A DNA stretch of 64,000 nt from Paenisporosarcina sp. FSL H8-0542 (GTDB lineage Bacteria; Bacillota; Bacilli; Bacillales_A; Planococcaceae). This document shows, one piece after another, positions 31,259 to 39,228 of this stretch. The translations under genes were made by a program, and so were the position numbers. The notes below the pieces were generated by a model that ran no database searches, was not told the DNA's origin, and was given only the letters and a program-made list of their open reading frames with translations. The stretch is taken from assembly GCF_038632915.1 (NCBI RefSeq), contig NZ_CP152050.1, positions 3,131,001 through 3,195,000 on the forward strand, written 5' to 3'. Numbering within the stretch: position 1 is the first letter of the stretch; the number at the start of each line of letters is the position of its first letter.

Positions 31259-33013
31259 TCATTGATTGATGGCATTCAAAAATGCCACTCCATATTTCTC
31301 AAGTTTATTGGCACCTACACCACTGACTTCAAGAAACTCTTCCTCGGTTTTCGGACGTTTGGCACACATGTCTTTCAATGTTTTATCCGAGAAGATGACA
31401 AATGGCGGAACATTTGATTCGTCAGCCAATCGCTTTCTCACGATGCGCAGTTCTTCAAATAACGGATCATTGTCAGTAACTTGTTGGGTAACAATCGCCC
31501 CTTTGCGAAGGACTTTTTGATTTCCTTTCAGTACTTCTTTACTTTTCTCGGTAACATATATTGTTGGAAATGATCCATGTTCGACTGCGAGTAAGTCCTG
31601 TGAAATCATGAACTCCATCAAGTTCGCTACATCTTTCGCACTGTAGTGCTTTAATATACCGTACGTTGTCAGTCTGTCAAATCCAAATTCAATTACCTTT
31701 TTGTTTCTGGATCCCGTCAGTACTTGGGCTGTCAGCATTTTTCCGAATTTCTGTCCCATTCGAATGACGCATGAAAGGACCATTTGGACATCTTGTGTAA
31801 CGTCCTGACTTTCTCGTTGATCGGTGCAATTGCTACATTGGCCGCAAACGCCTGCATCGGCGTCACCAAAATAGTGAATGATGAATTGCTGCAGACAATT
31901 TTCTGTATGACAGTAGTCAACCATTCCCTGCAACTTGATGAGTTCGCCGGGTATACGACTTGGGTCTTGTGCTTGATCAATCAGGAATCGTTGGGTCTGA
32001 ACATCCTGTGAGGCATAGAGTACAACACACGCACTCGGCAATCCATCACGACCTGCACGTCCTGCCTCCTGGTAATAACTCTCCATATTTTTCGGCAGTT
32101 GATAATGGATAACATAGCGAATATTTGATTTGTCGATACCCATTCCAAAGGCATTTGTCGCCACCATCACCTGGACTTCATCTTTAAGGAAACGTTCCTG
32201 CTCATAGGTGCGGTCCTCATCGAACATACCGCCGTGATATTTTGCCACGCTAATTCCTCGTTTTTGCAGCATGTCGTGAATATGATTGACTGTTTTTCGA
32301 GTAGCTGCATAAATAATGCCTGATTCGTTTTCATTTTTCATTAAATAATCTTTGACAAATTTTTCACGGTCTTGTCCACGAATAACAGAGAATGTTAAAT
32401 TTGATCGTTCAAAACCGGTCATTACAGTGTTTTCTTCCGTGATATTCAGAATTCGGCAAATGTCTTCGCGCACTTGTGGTGTGGCAGTGGCAGTTAATGC
32501 AAGGACTGTCGGTTTATTCGGGAAAAGCTCGGTCATTCGACTGATTAATCGGTAACTTGGACGGAAATCATGTCCCCATTGAGAAATACAATGTGCTTCG
32601 TCAACAGCTATCAATGGTACTGGAATATCCCGAAGTTCATTCAAAAAGGACTGGGAGTCCAATCTTTCTGGGGCAATATATAAAAGTTTGACAGCTCCGC
32701 GTTGCACATCATACAGTACTTCACGCACTTCTTCATGACTCAATGAACTATTGATATATGCCGCATGAATGCCCGCTTCCAGTAAGGTATCCACCTGGTC
32801 TTTCATTAATGAAATCAATGGAGAAACAACAATCGTAGTACCTTCTAAAACTAGTGCCGGTATTTGATAGCAGATAGATTTCCCGCCACCAGTCGGCATC
32901 ACGCATATTGAATTGTCGCCATTTAGTACTTGTGTAATTACTTGTTCCTGTCCGGTTCGGAATGACTCATATCCAAAAAAGGTTTGTAAGTATTTTGTTG
33001 CTTGTTCTAACAC
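31259..33013 (-). CDS. recQ: ATP-dependent DNA helicase RecQ
   Basis: About 584 residues with the superfamily 2 helicase core: Q-motif region FGYESFRTGQEQVI, Walker A MPTGGGKS, DEAH box VDEAHCISQWGHDFRPSY, SAT equivalent LTATATP, motif V/VI AFGMGIDK..YYQEAGRAGRDG. A zinc-binding set (CLQQF..CGQCSNCTD), winged helix and C-terminal HRDC domain (VPPFVIFSDKTLKDMCAKRPKTEEEFLEVSGVG) follow, all expected for a full-length RecQ. AAGGAG is 8 nt before GTG 33013. Confidence 0.95.
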   Translation of the reverse strand: MLEQATKYLQTFFGYESFRTGQEQVITQVLNGDNSICVMPTGGGKSICYQIPALVLEGTTIVVSPLISLMKDQVDTLLEAGIHAAYINSSLSHEEVREVLYDVQRGAVKLLYIAPERLDSQSFLNELRDIPVPLIAVDEAHCISQWGHDFRPSYRLISRMTELFPNKPTVLALTATATPQVREDICRILNITEENTVMTGFERSNLTFSVIRGQDREKFVKDYLMKNENESGIIYAATRKTVNHIHDMLQKRGISVAKYHGGMFDEDRTYEQERFLKDEVQVMVATNAFGMGIDKSNIRYVIHYQLPKNMESYYQEAGRAGRDGLPSACVVLYASQDVQTQRFLIDQAQDPSRIPGELIKLQGMVDYCHTENCLQQFIIHYFGDADAGVCGQCSNCTDQRESQDVTQDVQMVLSCVIRMGQKFGKMLTAQVLTGSRNKKVIEFGFDRLTTYGILKHYSAKDVANLMEFMISQDLLAVEHGSFPTIYVTEKSKEVLKGNQKVLRKGAIVTQQVTDNDPLFEELRIVRKRLADESNVPPFVIFSDKTLKDMCAKRPKTEEEFLEVSGVGANKLEKYGVAFLNAINQ

Positions 33014-33065
33014 ATGTGTCACTCCTTATCTGTTACAGATTGAAAGTTAATGATATTCAAGTTCT

Positions 33066-33671
33066 TCATTTTTTTGGTAGTACATCGCCCGTGACCCTTT
33101 GTGATTCCTCTTTTAATTCATCAATTAACAGCTCCGCTGCTCTACGGTACGAGTTACTGATGTTAACCAGTGAGGTGATCAGAAGAATTTTCTCCAATTT
33201 TTCCGCTTCGCTGTCTTTCATTTGGGCCACTTCTTTGTGGACATCTATTGCTCTTTTTTGGAATTCCGACTCGAAATCCGAGGCATTCCCACTCTGAATA
33301 GCAAGATAGCTATTATAGAATTTTTCTAACTCAAAGTCTTCATTTGTCAGTTTGGAATTAAGACCGTCCAGCGTTGACTTAATGTCATTGATTGATAGAG
33401 CACCTTTTAATTGATAGACCAAACTGATCAAGATGAGATGCTTCTTCGAATATTTTTTATTTTTTATAGGAATGAACAGCTTCGCTTTCGCATAGTTGTT
33501 GATCATAGTTTTGGTCAAAACTTTTTCTTCTTCATTGCGCTTTGTACTTTTAAAAGTGTGATCAAATAATTGAATGACTTGATCCATATATAAATCGATA
33601 TCGGGCATTTCCTGAAGTGAAATGTTCTTCTCTAAAGAAAGTTTCCTCAATAATTCTTGTGTGTTTTCCAT
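33066..33671 (-). CDS. DUF1836 domain protein
   Basis: About 201 residues. EEKVLTKTMINNYAKAKLFIPIKNKKYSKKHLILISLVYQLKGALSINDIK is the DUF1836 core, which includes a MerR-like DNA-binding helix pattern (TMINNYAKAKLFIP). The C-terminal half is helical. Probably a small DNA-binding regulator; targets unknown. ATG 33671 follows GAGGG with 8-nt spacing; the nine extra codons of the longer frame have no ribosome site. Upstream of recQ on the same strand with a 52-bp gap. Confidence 0.82.
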   Translation of the reverse strand: MENTQELLRKLSLEKNISLQEMPDIDLYMDQVIQLFDHTFKSTKRNEEEKVLTKTMINNYAKAKLFIPIKNKKYSKKHLILISLVYQLKGALSINDIKSTLDGLNSKLTNEDFELEKFYNSYLAIQSGNASDFESEFQKRAIDVHKEVAQMKDSEAEKLEKILLITSLVNISNSYRRAAELLIDELKEESQRVTGDVLPKK

Positions 33672-33813
33672 CTTGTATCCCTCGGTTTTCATTGGCATTT
33701 AGTAGTTTCAGTGTAACTTAAAAAAGACCAAGCGTAAATATTGACTAGATGGTGATATAGTTATATCGTTAAACATAGTATTAATAACTACATATTGAAT
33801 TGGGGGCATTTAA

Positions 33814-34461
33814 ATGCACGCTTATATTCGAGAACCTTTTAATAGTTTATCTCATTTAGTCGGTGCGGTATTATCTGTCATTGCGTTAATTGCTATGACT
33901 GTCAAAGCATCTATAAGTGATGTGCCTGTTCTTCATATTGTCGCCGTTATCATATTTGGCATCAGCATGGTTTTATTGTATACAGCATCCGCCACTTATC
34001 ATATGGTACTTGCGAAGGACAATGTCATTGCTTTTTTCAGAAGACTTGATCACTCCATGATTTTTTTGTTGATTGCAGGATCGTACGCTCCTTTCTGCTT
34101 AATTGCTCTAAACGGCAAGAATGGATTTGTTTTATTTTCTGTCGTTACTGGTTTAGCGATCGCAGGTATTCTGTTTAAAATGGTGTGGTTCAACTGTCCG
34201 CGATGGCTTTCCACTGCGCTTTATATTGGAATGGGTTGGATTATTGTTTTTCTTGCCTCACCACTTGCGGCAACTTTAAGTGCGAAGGGACTTTGGTTGC
34301 TCGTTGTTGGTGGAATCATGTACACAATAGGAGGCATCATCTACGGTGCCAAGCCCGGTTTCCTGCAATCCAAATACCTCGGTTTTCATGAAATTTTCCA
34401 CATCTTCATTTTACTTGGAACCCTTTGTCACTTTTTAAGTGTATATATGTACGTTTTATAG
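33814..34461 (+). CDS. Hemolysin III / PAQR-family membrane protein (YplQ-like)
   Basis: 215 residues, seven membrane segments. Zinc-site residues of the family are visible: EPFNSLSHLVGAVLS with His, SATYHM...RRLDHSMIFLLIAGSYAPF with Ser and His-Asp-His, and GFHEIFHIFILLGTLCHF at the end. The cellular role of bacterial members remains unclear despite the name. Promoter candidate TTGACT (33741) sits beside an inverted repeat GATATA-gt-TATATC (33754-33767). Confidence 0.92.
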   Translation: MHAYIREPFNSLSHLVGAVLSVIALIAMTVKASISDVPVLHIVAVIIFGISMVLLYTASATYHMVLAKDNVIAFFRRLDHSMIFLLIAGSYAPFCLIALNGKNGFVLFSVVTGLAIAGILFKMVWFNCPRWLSTALYIGMGWIIVFLASPLAATLSAKGLWLLVVGGIMYTIGGIIYGAKPGFLQSKYLGFHEIFHIFILLGTLCHFLSVYMYVL

Positions 34462-34471
34462 AAAAGTAACT

Positions 34472-34516
34472 AAGTGCCAGGCACCGGTTTTCTCAGAAAC
34501 CTTTGTCTGGCACTTT
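34472..34516 (+). repeat. GTGCCAGGCACC-type palindromic element acting as terminator
   Basis: AAGTGCCAG...GGTTT / AAACC...TGTCTGGCACTT with T-run, after the hemolysin III gene. Related elements: 41637-41702, 47121-47184, 53406-53473. Confidence 0.7.
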
Positions 34517-34551
34517 TGTGTTTTTACAACTTGCGAATGAGTAGAACCCAA

Positions 34552-34578
34552 ACGCTTCTTTGACAAAGCCATATACTA
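34552..34578 (+). promoter_or_regulatory. Sigma-K-like mother-cell promoter
   Basis: AC (34552-34553), 16-bp spacer, CATATACTA (34570-34578), matching AC-N16-CATANNNTA. It stands 31 bp before the TTG start of the Gly/Pro/Phe-rich gene. Confidence 0.6.
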
Positions 34579-34609
34579 ACTCGAATACAGTTTAAAGGAG
34601 GTACTCATT

Positions 34610-35050
34610 TTGGTTAATCAATTTCCCCCATTTTTACCTGGTGATGACTCGCCAAACTTCCCTGGACGTGGCCCTGGATTCCCACCAGGCTTCCCTGGAC
34701 AAGGAGGATTCCCAGGTCAAGGTGGTTTCCCCGGGCAAGGTCCTGGATTCCCTGGTCAAGGAGGAGGCCAACAACCTTCAGGCGGCCCGCCGTCTGGTCC
34801 ACCACCATCTTTCGTTCCTCAGCAAGCTGCTGGTGCTCGAGGTGGAGTTTCGGCTTTTGCAGTAGATCCCGGTGCGATTAGGGGCTGTTTGTTCCGGTTT
34901 ACGTTTATATGGCTACGAAATGGTCGTTCTTTCTGGTTTTTCCCAACATTCGTTGGTAGACAATCTGTTGCAGGTTGGCGTTGGAATGGCCGTAGATGGA
35001 CTTATTACGGAACAGATTTAGACAGAATCTCATCTTTCCAGTGTTTCTAG
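34610..35050 (+). CDS. Gly/Pro/Phe-rich repeat protein with conserved C-terminal domain, probable spore-surface protein
   Basis: 146 residues. The N-terminal third is built of FPGQGG / GPGFPG units; then PPSFVPQQAA leads to a compact domain (FAVDPGAIRGCLFRFTFIWLRNGRSFWFFP ... VAGWRWNGRRWTYYGTDLDRISSFQCF) with two Cys and many aromatics. Proteins of this pattern occur across spore-forming Bacillus with no known function. Translation starts at TTG 34610, eight bases after AAAGGAGG. A sigma-K-like promoter and lack of a signal peptide suggest assembly on the spore from the mother cell. Confidence 0.82.
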   Translation: MVNQFPPFLPGDDSPNFPGRGPGFPPGFPGQGGFPGQGGFPGQGPGFPGQGGGQQPSGGPPSGPPPSFVPQQAAGARGGVSAFAVDPGAIRGCLFRFTFIWLRNGRSFWFFPTFVGRQSVAGWRWNGRRWTYYGTDLDRISSFQCF

Positions 35051-35071
35051 ATCTTTTTTCTGTGCAAAAAT

Positions 35072-35127
35072 GAAGAGGACGCTTAAAAGTCATTAACCAT
35101 GACTTTATCGCGTCCTCTTTTTTATTT
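35072..35127. terminator. Bidirectional Rho-independent terminator
   Basis: AAGAGGACGC / GCGTCCTCTT outer stem with inner AAGTCAT / ATGACTT, T-run on plus. Confidence 0.88.
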
Positions 35128-35149
35128 AGCTATGTTAAAGAATGTTGGC

Positions 35150-35190
35150 TCATGCGTACATGCGGCTAGTGAAGATAAACAACAGGATAG
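35150..35190. repeat. Short intergenic repeat, second copy
   Basis: AATGTTGGCTCA followed by TGCGGCTAGTGAAGATAAAC; related to 17885-17937 and 50828-50880. Confidence 0.4.
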
Positions 35191-35215
35191 TTTAACAGAG
35201 CATTTTATTAATATT

Positions 35216-36517
35216 CTATTGTTTAATTACTCTTAAAAAATCTTCTTCATTATCGACTTCAAGATATGAAAAGGCTGATTCCCCTGAAGAATCTTCAAGT
35301 TCGGGATCTGCTCCGTACTCATAGAGCATTAATGCAAGTTCATAATTCTCGTTGTATAAAGCATCCATCAAAACAGTCGAATAGTCATTTAGAGCATTCG
35401 GATCTGCTCCCGCCTCCAAGAGAACTTGTGCGACGTCGTTATTCTGTAAAAAACCTGCGTATGCAAGAGCAGTATATCCCTCAGCATCTGTTTCTTCCAG
35501 GTCGACACCTTCATCAATTAAGGCATTTACTTCTTCAATATCCCCATCGTATGCCGCAGTCATAAGAGGTGTTTCTCCTTCGGTAGGATAATAGTCTTCC
35601 TCTGACAAGTCGAATGTATCCTCTGAAAGAAGAGATGGAATGAAGCTTGAATAGACCAATCCCCCTGCTGAGAATAAGAACACAATCAGCAGATAGACTC
35701 CAAACATCCCACCAAATAATAAACTGGCACCCAACACTATTTTCCCTTGTTTCGGTTCATAAGAGGGTGTTCCCTCTACACGCATAAACTGTCCGACAGC
35801 TTGGATGCGTTTTGGTAAGCGAGGATGACTAGATAAGACTTCACTTAACCACACAGCAACATTGGACTCACTCTTGATTTGCTCTAAATAAGCTGATTCG
35901 TTCACTTCTTGATACAAATCCTTGCCAGCTCCAAGAATCGTTAATGCCCGTTTTGCAGCAATTCCATTTTGAGTATAGAAAGCCGCTTCGCGGTCACATG
36001 TATATTCGCATGAACGACTGTAAGCTTGTGATAAGAAAGGAATGAAAGTTGCAGGAAGCAGTAGGAAGTTTTTCCATACATGGCGTCGTTTAATATGAGC
36101 AAGTTCATGGGCAATGATGAAATCAAGCTCAGCTGCTCCCCCCTGTCTTGCAAGTTCGAAAACTTCTGAATAAATAACAACCATATCACGACCTAAAAAG
36201 CGTGTTGCAAATGCGTTTAATGCTCCTTCAGACTGAACAATAAATACATCGGGTACACGTTTCAGGCCCATTTCTTGCGATAAAACCACTACCCGTTCGT
36301 AAACATCCGGGAATTGGTTTTGATTAATACGAATTCCATTCCCTCGGATTGATCCAAGCATAATCATATTTGCATAAAGCACGATGGCTAATAAACCCAG
36401 CGCTATGCCGATTCCGATAATTGAAATGGCCGCAATGATATAAATAAATATACTGAATATAATACTCAATACGAAATATATCGTTTCTCTCTCTGATGTT
36501 ACATTTGGTGTTCTCAT
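35216..36517 (-). CDS. M48-type membrane metalloprotease with C-terminal ankyrin repeats
   Basis: About 433 residues. Two membrane segments (about 14-50), then an HtpX/Ste24-like M48 domain with zinc motif HELAH (137-141) and a third-ligand region SRSCEYTCDREAA. A further hydrophobic hairpin (262-292) is followed by an acidic linker and three ankyrin repeats (about 313-433: GETPLMTAAYDGDIEEVNAL, GYTALAYAGFLQNNDVAQVL, a third diverged). HtpX proteases clear damaged membrane proteins; the ankyrin tail probably recruits a partner, which is uncommon for the family. ATG 36517 follows AGAGGGG. Confidence 0.88.
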   Translation of the reverse strand: MRTPNVTSERETIYFVLSIIFSIFIYIIAAISIIGIGIALGLLAIVLYANMIMLGSIRGNGIRINQNQFPDVYERVVVLSQEMGLKRVPDVFIVQSEGALNAFATRFLGRDMVVIYSEVFELARQGGAAELDFIIAHELAHIKRRHVWKNFLLLPATFIPFLSQAYSRSCEYTCDREAAFYTQNGIAAKRALTILGAGKDLYQEVNESAYLEQIKSESNVAVWLSEVLSSHPRLPKRIQAVGQFMRVEGTPSYEPKQGKIVLGASLLFGGMFGVYLLIVFLFSAGGLVYSSFIPSLLSEDTFDLSEEDYYPTEGETPLMTAAYDGDIEEVNALIDEGVDLEETDAEGYTALAYAGFLQNNDVAQVLLEAGADPNALNDYSTVLMDALYNENYELALMLYEYGADPELEDSSGESAFSYLEVDNEEDFLRVIKQ

Positions 36518-36610
36518 TTTGCCGTCCCCTCTTGTATAAAATTTACATGCAATACTGAATTTAACGGATAATACAGAAGTGGTCAATAGAATAATTTTTG
36601 AAAAATAAAA

Positions 36611-36653
36611 ACAAAAAACGCAAAAGACCAAATCGATGGTCAATTGCGTTTTG
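36611..36653 (-). terminator. Rho-independent terminator
   Basis: AAAACGCAA / TTGCGTTTT stem with inner GACCA / TGGTC, after the alpha/beta-hydrolase gene. Confidence 0.85.
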
Positions 36654-36659
36654 GGGTAC

Positions 36660-37448
36660 TTAAGATTTTAAGAAATCTTGAATTTCGGATAGTAATAAAT
36701 CCGGTTTTTCCATCATGCTCATGTGTCCGGCACCTTTAATCAAAGCTTGGGAAATGGTTTCTTTATGAACAGAAAAAGTTTTTTCGGGAGGGATGACTTG
36801 ATCCTTCTCCCCAGCAATCAGTAGCGCAGGTAACTTGCTGTTTTTGATGACATGATTTCGGTCTGGTCGATTTTTCATTGCTGTTAACATTCCGATTGCG
36901 CCTTCTTCAGTTGTTTCCTTCCCAATTTCTTTTGCTTTTTCTACATCTTCTGCATGCGTCTCCAAGTTTTCAGGCGCAAATAATTTAGGAATTAACCCCT
37001 CAATTAAAGCAGGGATTCCTTCCGATTTCACTTTCTCAATGGATGCATCGCGACCTTCTTTCGCTTCCTCAGAATCTGGATGCGCAGTAGAATGAATCAA
37101 CGAGAGACCATTCAGTCGTTCTTCATATTTTTCTGCGAATGCCAATGTTATGTAACCACCCAAAGAATGACCAAACAATGTTACTTTCTCCAACTCCAAT
37201 TGATCCAGTAGTTCTACTAACGTATCTGCCATGTATTCCATTCCGTAGTTCCCTTTAGGAAAAGTGGAGTCTCCGTGACCCGGTAAATCGGGCACAATCA
37301 CTCGATTCGTTTCGGATAATGCCGGAATCACCTTGTCCCAGTATTTATGACTTCCACAAAAACCATGCAGGAGGACAATTGCTTCACCTTCACCACTGTC
37401 TTGGTATGCCAATGTCAGATTTGATAATTCAATTTGATGATGCCCCAT
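36660..37448 (-). CDS. Alpha/beta-fold hydrolase
   Basis: About 262 residues. The oxyanion region is LLHGFCGSHKYWD, the nucleophile elbow GHSLGG (Ser), an acidic residue in LLIAGEKDQVIPPE and the catalytic His in IKGAGHMSMMEKP. This matches the bacterial esterase / haloperoxidase-like group; substrate unknown. Start at ATG 37448, with GGGAG upstream; the longer frame adds a hydrophobic stretch without a ribosome site and is disfavoured. Monocistronic. Confidence 0.9.
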   Translation of the reverse strand: MGHHQIELSNLTLAYQDSGEGEAIVLLHGFCGSHKYWDKVIPALSETNRVIVPDLPGHGDSTFPKGNYGMEYMADTLVELLDQLELEKVTLFGHSLGGYITLAFAEKYEERLNGLSLIHSTAHPDSEEAKEGRDASIEKVKSEGIPALIEGLIPKLFAPENLETHAEDVEKAKEIGKETTEEGAIGMLTAMKNRPDRNHVIKNSKLPALLIAGEKDQVIPPEKTFSVHKETISQALIKGAGHMSMMEKPDLLLSEIQDFLKS

Positions 37449-37560
37449 CTTAACAACTCCCGTTTTCATGTTTGTCATACACTTATACCCATTATTTAAA
37501 CTTTTAAGCGAGGAAATCGGATAAAAAACAAAAATAAGATAGAAGATACATTTTAAACAC

Positions 37561-37597
37561 AAAAAAAGCATGCGCACTGAGTGTACGCATGCTTTCG
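37561..37597 (-). terminator. Rho-independent terminator
   Basis: AAAGCATGCG / CGCATGCTTT stem with seven Ts on the minus strand. Confidence 0.9.
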
Positions 37598-37602
37598 ATC
37601 AT

Positions 37603-38028
37603 TTATTGGAAGAATTTAATCAATTGGTTGCTTGACGGTTCTTGTAAAGGAAATGTCTCATCACTGTCAGTCTGGCAGACCACGTGCAATGTCGGTGTTT
37701 CCTTTACAATAAATTTCCAATGAGCCGTTTTTGAAGTACTCGTAGCTTTCAGTTCTTCACGCATCATTTTCTTTCTGAAATTGGCAAGCTTAGCAATCAA
37801 GAAACGTTCTTTGTAACGAATTAACAAATACCCATTATGGGCAACACGGTTGTATTTGTTTAGACTAACTTCTCTTAAATCAAATCCATTAGACTTATTT
37901 TGAACAGACGGTGACAATACAAAAAAGTCACGTTTCTTAAAAATGGTTGTATTTAAATGTTGTACTAACCCTAATTCATTTGTCAAAAAGTCCTTGTTAA
38001 CAGCACTTGGAATTTGATTATTATCCAT
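37603..38028 (-). CDS. Hypothetical cytosolic protein
   Basis: 141 residues, no signal peptide or membrane segment. Contains GYLLIRYKERFLIAKLANFRKKMMREELKATS, a strand followed by a basic helix, and ends in EPSSNQLIKFFQ. I do not recognise the family. Reality is supported by AGAGGTG before the ATG and a terminator directly after the stop. Flanked upstream by a 765-bp gene-free interval rich in repeats. Confidence 0.7.
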   Translation of the reverse strand: MDNNQIPSAVNKDFLTNELGLVQHLNTTIFKKRDFFVLSPSVQNKSNGFDLREVSLNKYNRVAHNGYLLIRYKERFLIAKLANFRKKMMREELKATSTSKTAHWKFIVKETPTLHVVCQTDSDETFPLQEPSSNQLIKFFQ

Positions 38029-38338
38029 TCTTCACCTCTTCTAAAAGTTCTCTTATAATAAGTATACACCTTTATGGATGAAATTTCACCTCTTCATGGC
38101 TTCAAACCACTATAGAATGCATGTCACGACAACATTTCTCACCCATTAATCGTTGCTGTTCATGATATTACTCCGCTACTTGAACAAATAATAATAATTT
38201 TAGTTTTAACTGTTATCAAATGAGATTATTTGATTTCTCCTGCTTAGTTTGCTTAAAAGTGGCTCATACTATTCCAATTAATTTTCTTCATTACATCAAA
38301 AAAAGAAGTTGTTGCTTATCGTGTCATTAGCGTTATCT

Positions 38339-38515
38339 GAATGAGCCAACAAGTATGAAAACTACATACTTGTAGGTCTCAAGCTTCGAAAGTGTTGCTC
38401 CTGCGGTTACTCGTCGCAAAGAATAGGGTCAAACTACCTTTGACCCTATTCTTTCCTGCGATATGCTAGGAGCAAATGTAACCTTTCGTTTTTTTCAATA
38501 TCAACAGCTTTCTTT
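38339..38515. repeat. Intergenic hairpin repeat, copy B (full length)
   Basis: Order: CAAGTATG / CATACTTG hairpin (38350-38372); nested TTGCTCC (38395-38401) / GGAGCAA (38469-38475) enclosing a perfect 16-bp stem AAAGAATAGGGTCAAA / TTTGACCCTATTCTTT (38418-38433 / 38439-38454, loop CTACC); ends AACAGCTTTCT. Copies A (578-690) and C (2055-2165) share parts. The 38040-38330 stretch before it shows nothing I can name. Confidence 0.72.
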
Positions 38516-38520
38516 CATTG

Positions 38521-38689
38521 GAACTGATGTCTTACTCCAGAGGAATCGTGTCTTTCTCCAGGCGAATGAACAAATACGGTAGGTGAGTGGACAAAAAGCA
38601 TAGTTGAACGGACTAAAACTCACAATGAATGGAAGAAAATCAAAGTTAAATGGACAATAACTCACAATGAGTGGACGAAAACCAATTTC
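38521..38689. repeat. Degenerate 21-bp tandem array
   Basis: Eight consecutive units of 21 bp. The clear ones begin at 38585, 38606, 38627, 38648 and 38669 with GAGTGGACAAAA, GAACGGACTAAAA, GAATGGAAGAAAA, AAATGGACAATAA and GAGTGGACGAAAA. Alternate units end in CTCACAAT. Read on the minus strand this gives a spurious 83-codon frame with seven-residue periodicity. Confidence 0.75.
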
Positions 38690-38743
38690 CTTGTACCCTT
38701 TCGTACGTTCTTCAGTATCCACAGCTTTCTTCATATAGATAAA

Positions 38744-38778
38744 AAAAAGCAACCTTGATCCTCCTCAAGGTTGCTTTG
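38744..38778 (-). terminator. Rho-independent terminator
   Basis: AAAGCAACCTTG / CAAGGTTGCTTT stem with eight Ts on the minus strand, ends the phosphatase unit. Confidence 0.92.
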
Positions 38779-38793
38779 GAATGACAATTTTAT

Positions 38794-39216
38794 TTATTTT
38801 CCATAAATACGAGTTAAAGCCTCTTTGAATTGAGGTTTTACGTTCACTTCAGAACGAATCATTTTCACTTTCGCTTCAGCTTCTTCAATTGAATCAGCTA
38901 AACGGAGTTCCATCAACGTAGCCACAGCCATAGTTCCTGCTCTACCGCGACCGGTATTGCAATGGAAGAAGATTTTCTTGCCATCTTGGTAATCCTGAAC
39001 AATTTGTTTGACACCAGTCCGAATCGATTCATCTTGGAATTCCCCATCATCCACAATTGGCTGATGTTTGCTGATTTCACTTGATGAAGCCGCAACTTCC
39101 GCACGCAAATCGTATACCACGTCGATTTTTTCGTCTTCAATCGCGTGTGGTACGTCGTTAACCCCACCAATAAATATACGATCGTCGATTAACGCTTGAT
39201 AATTTTTTTCGTTCAT
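38794..39216 (-). CDS. Dual-specificity/tyrosine phosphatase-like protein
   Basis: 140 residues with the phosphatase P-loop HCNTGRGRAG (Cys-x5-Arg) after KKIFFHC, and an upstream acidic loop in the QPIVDDGEFQDESIR region that could supply the general acid. Small stand-alone domains of this kind act on phosphotyrosine or phosphoinositide-like substrates. AGGAGG precedes the ATG. It sits 12 bp downstream of topB on the same strand and is likely co-transcribed with it. Confidence 0.88.
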   Translation of the reverse strand: MNEKNYQALIDDRIFIGGVNDVPHAIEDEKIDVVYDLRAEVAASSSEISKHQPIVDDGEFQDESIRTGVKQIVQDYQDGKKIFFHCNTGRGRAGTMAVATLMELRLADSIEEAEAKVKMIRSEVNVKPQFKEALTRIYGK

Positions 39217-39228
39217 TGTGTCATCCTC

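Noticed and set aside
36518-36643. Longer N-terminus for the M48 protease (start at 36643)
   Set aside because: The extension has no ribosome site, and AGAGGGG stands just before the internal ATG at 36517.
38521-38689. Possible CRISPR array
   Set aside because: Units are contiguous 21-bp degenerate repeats without unique spacers, and no cas gene is nearby.
38501-38752. 83-codon minus-strand frame with PFN.FLPFIVS-type repeats
   Set aside because: Its periodicity comes from the 21-bp DNA array and it runs into the hairpin repeat and a terminator; no ribosome site.
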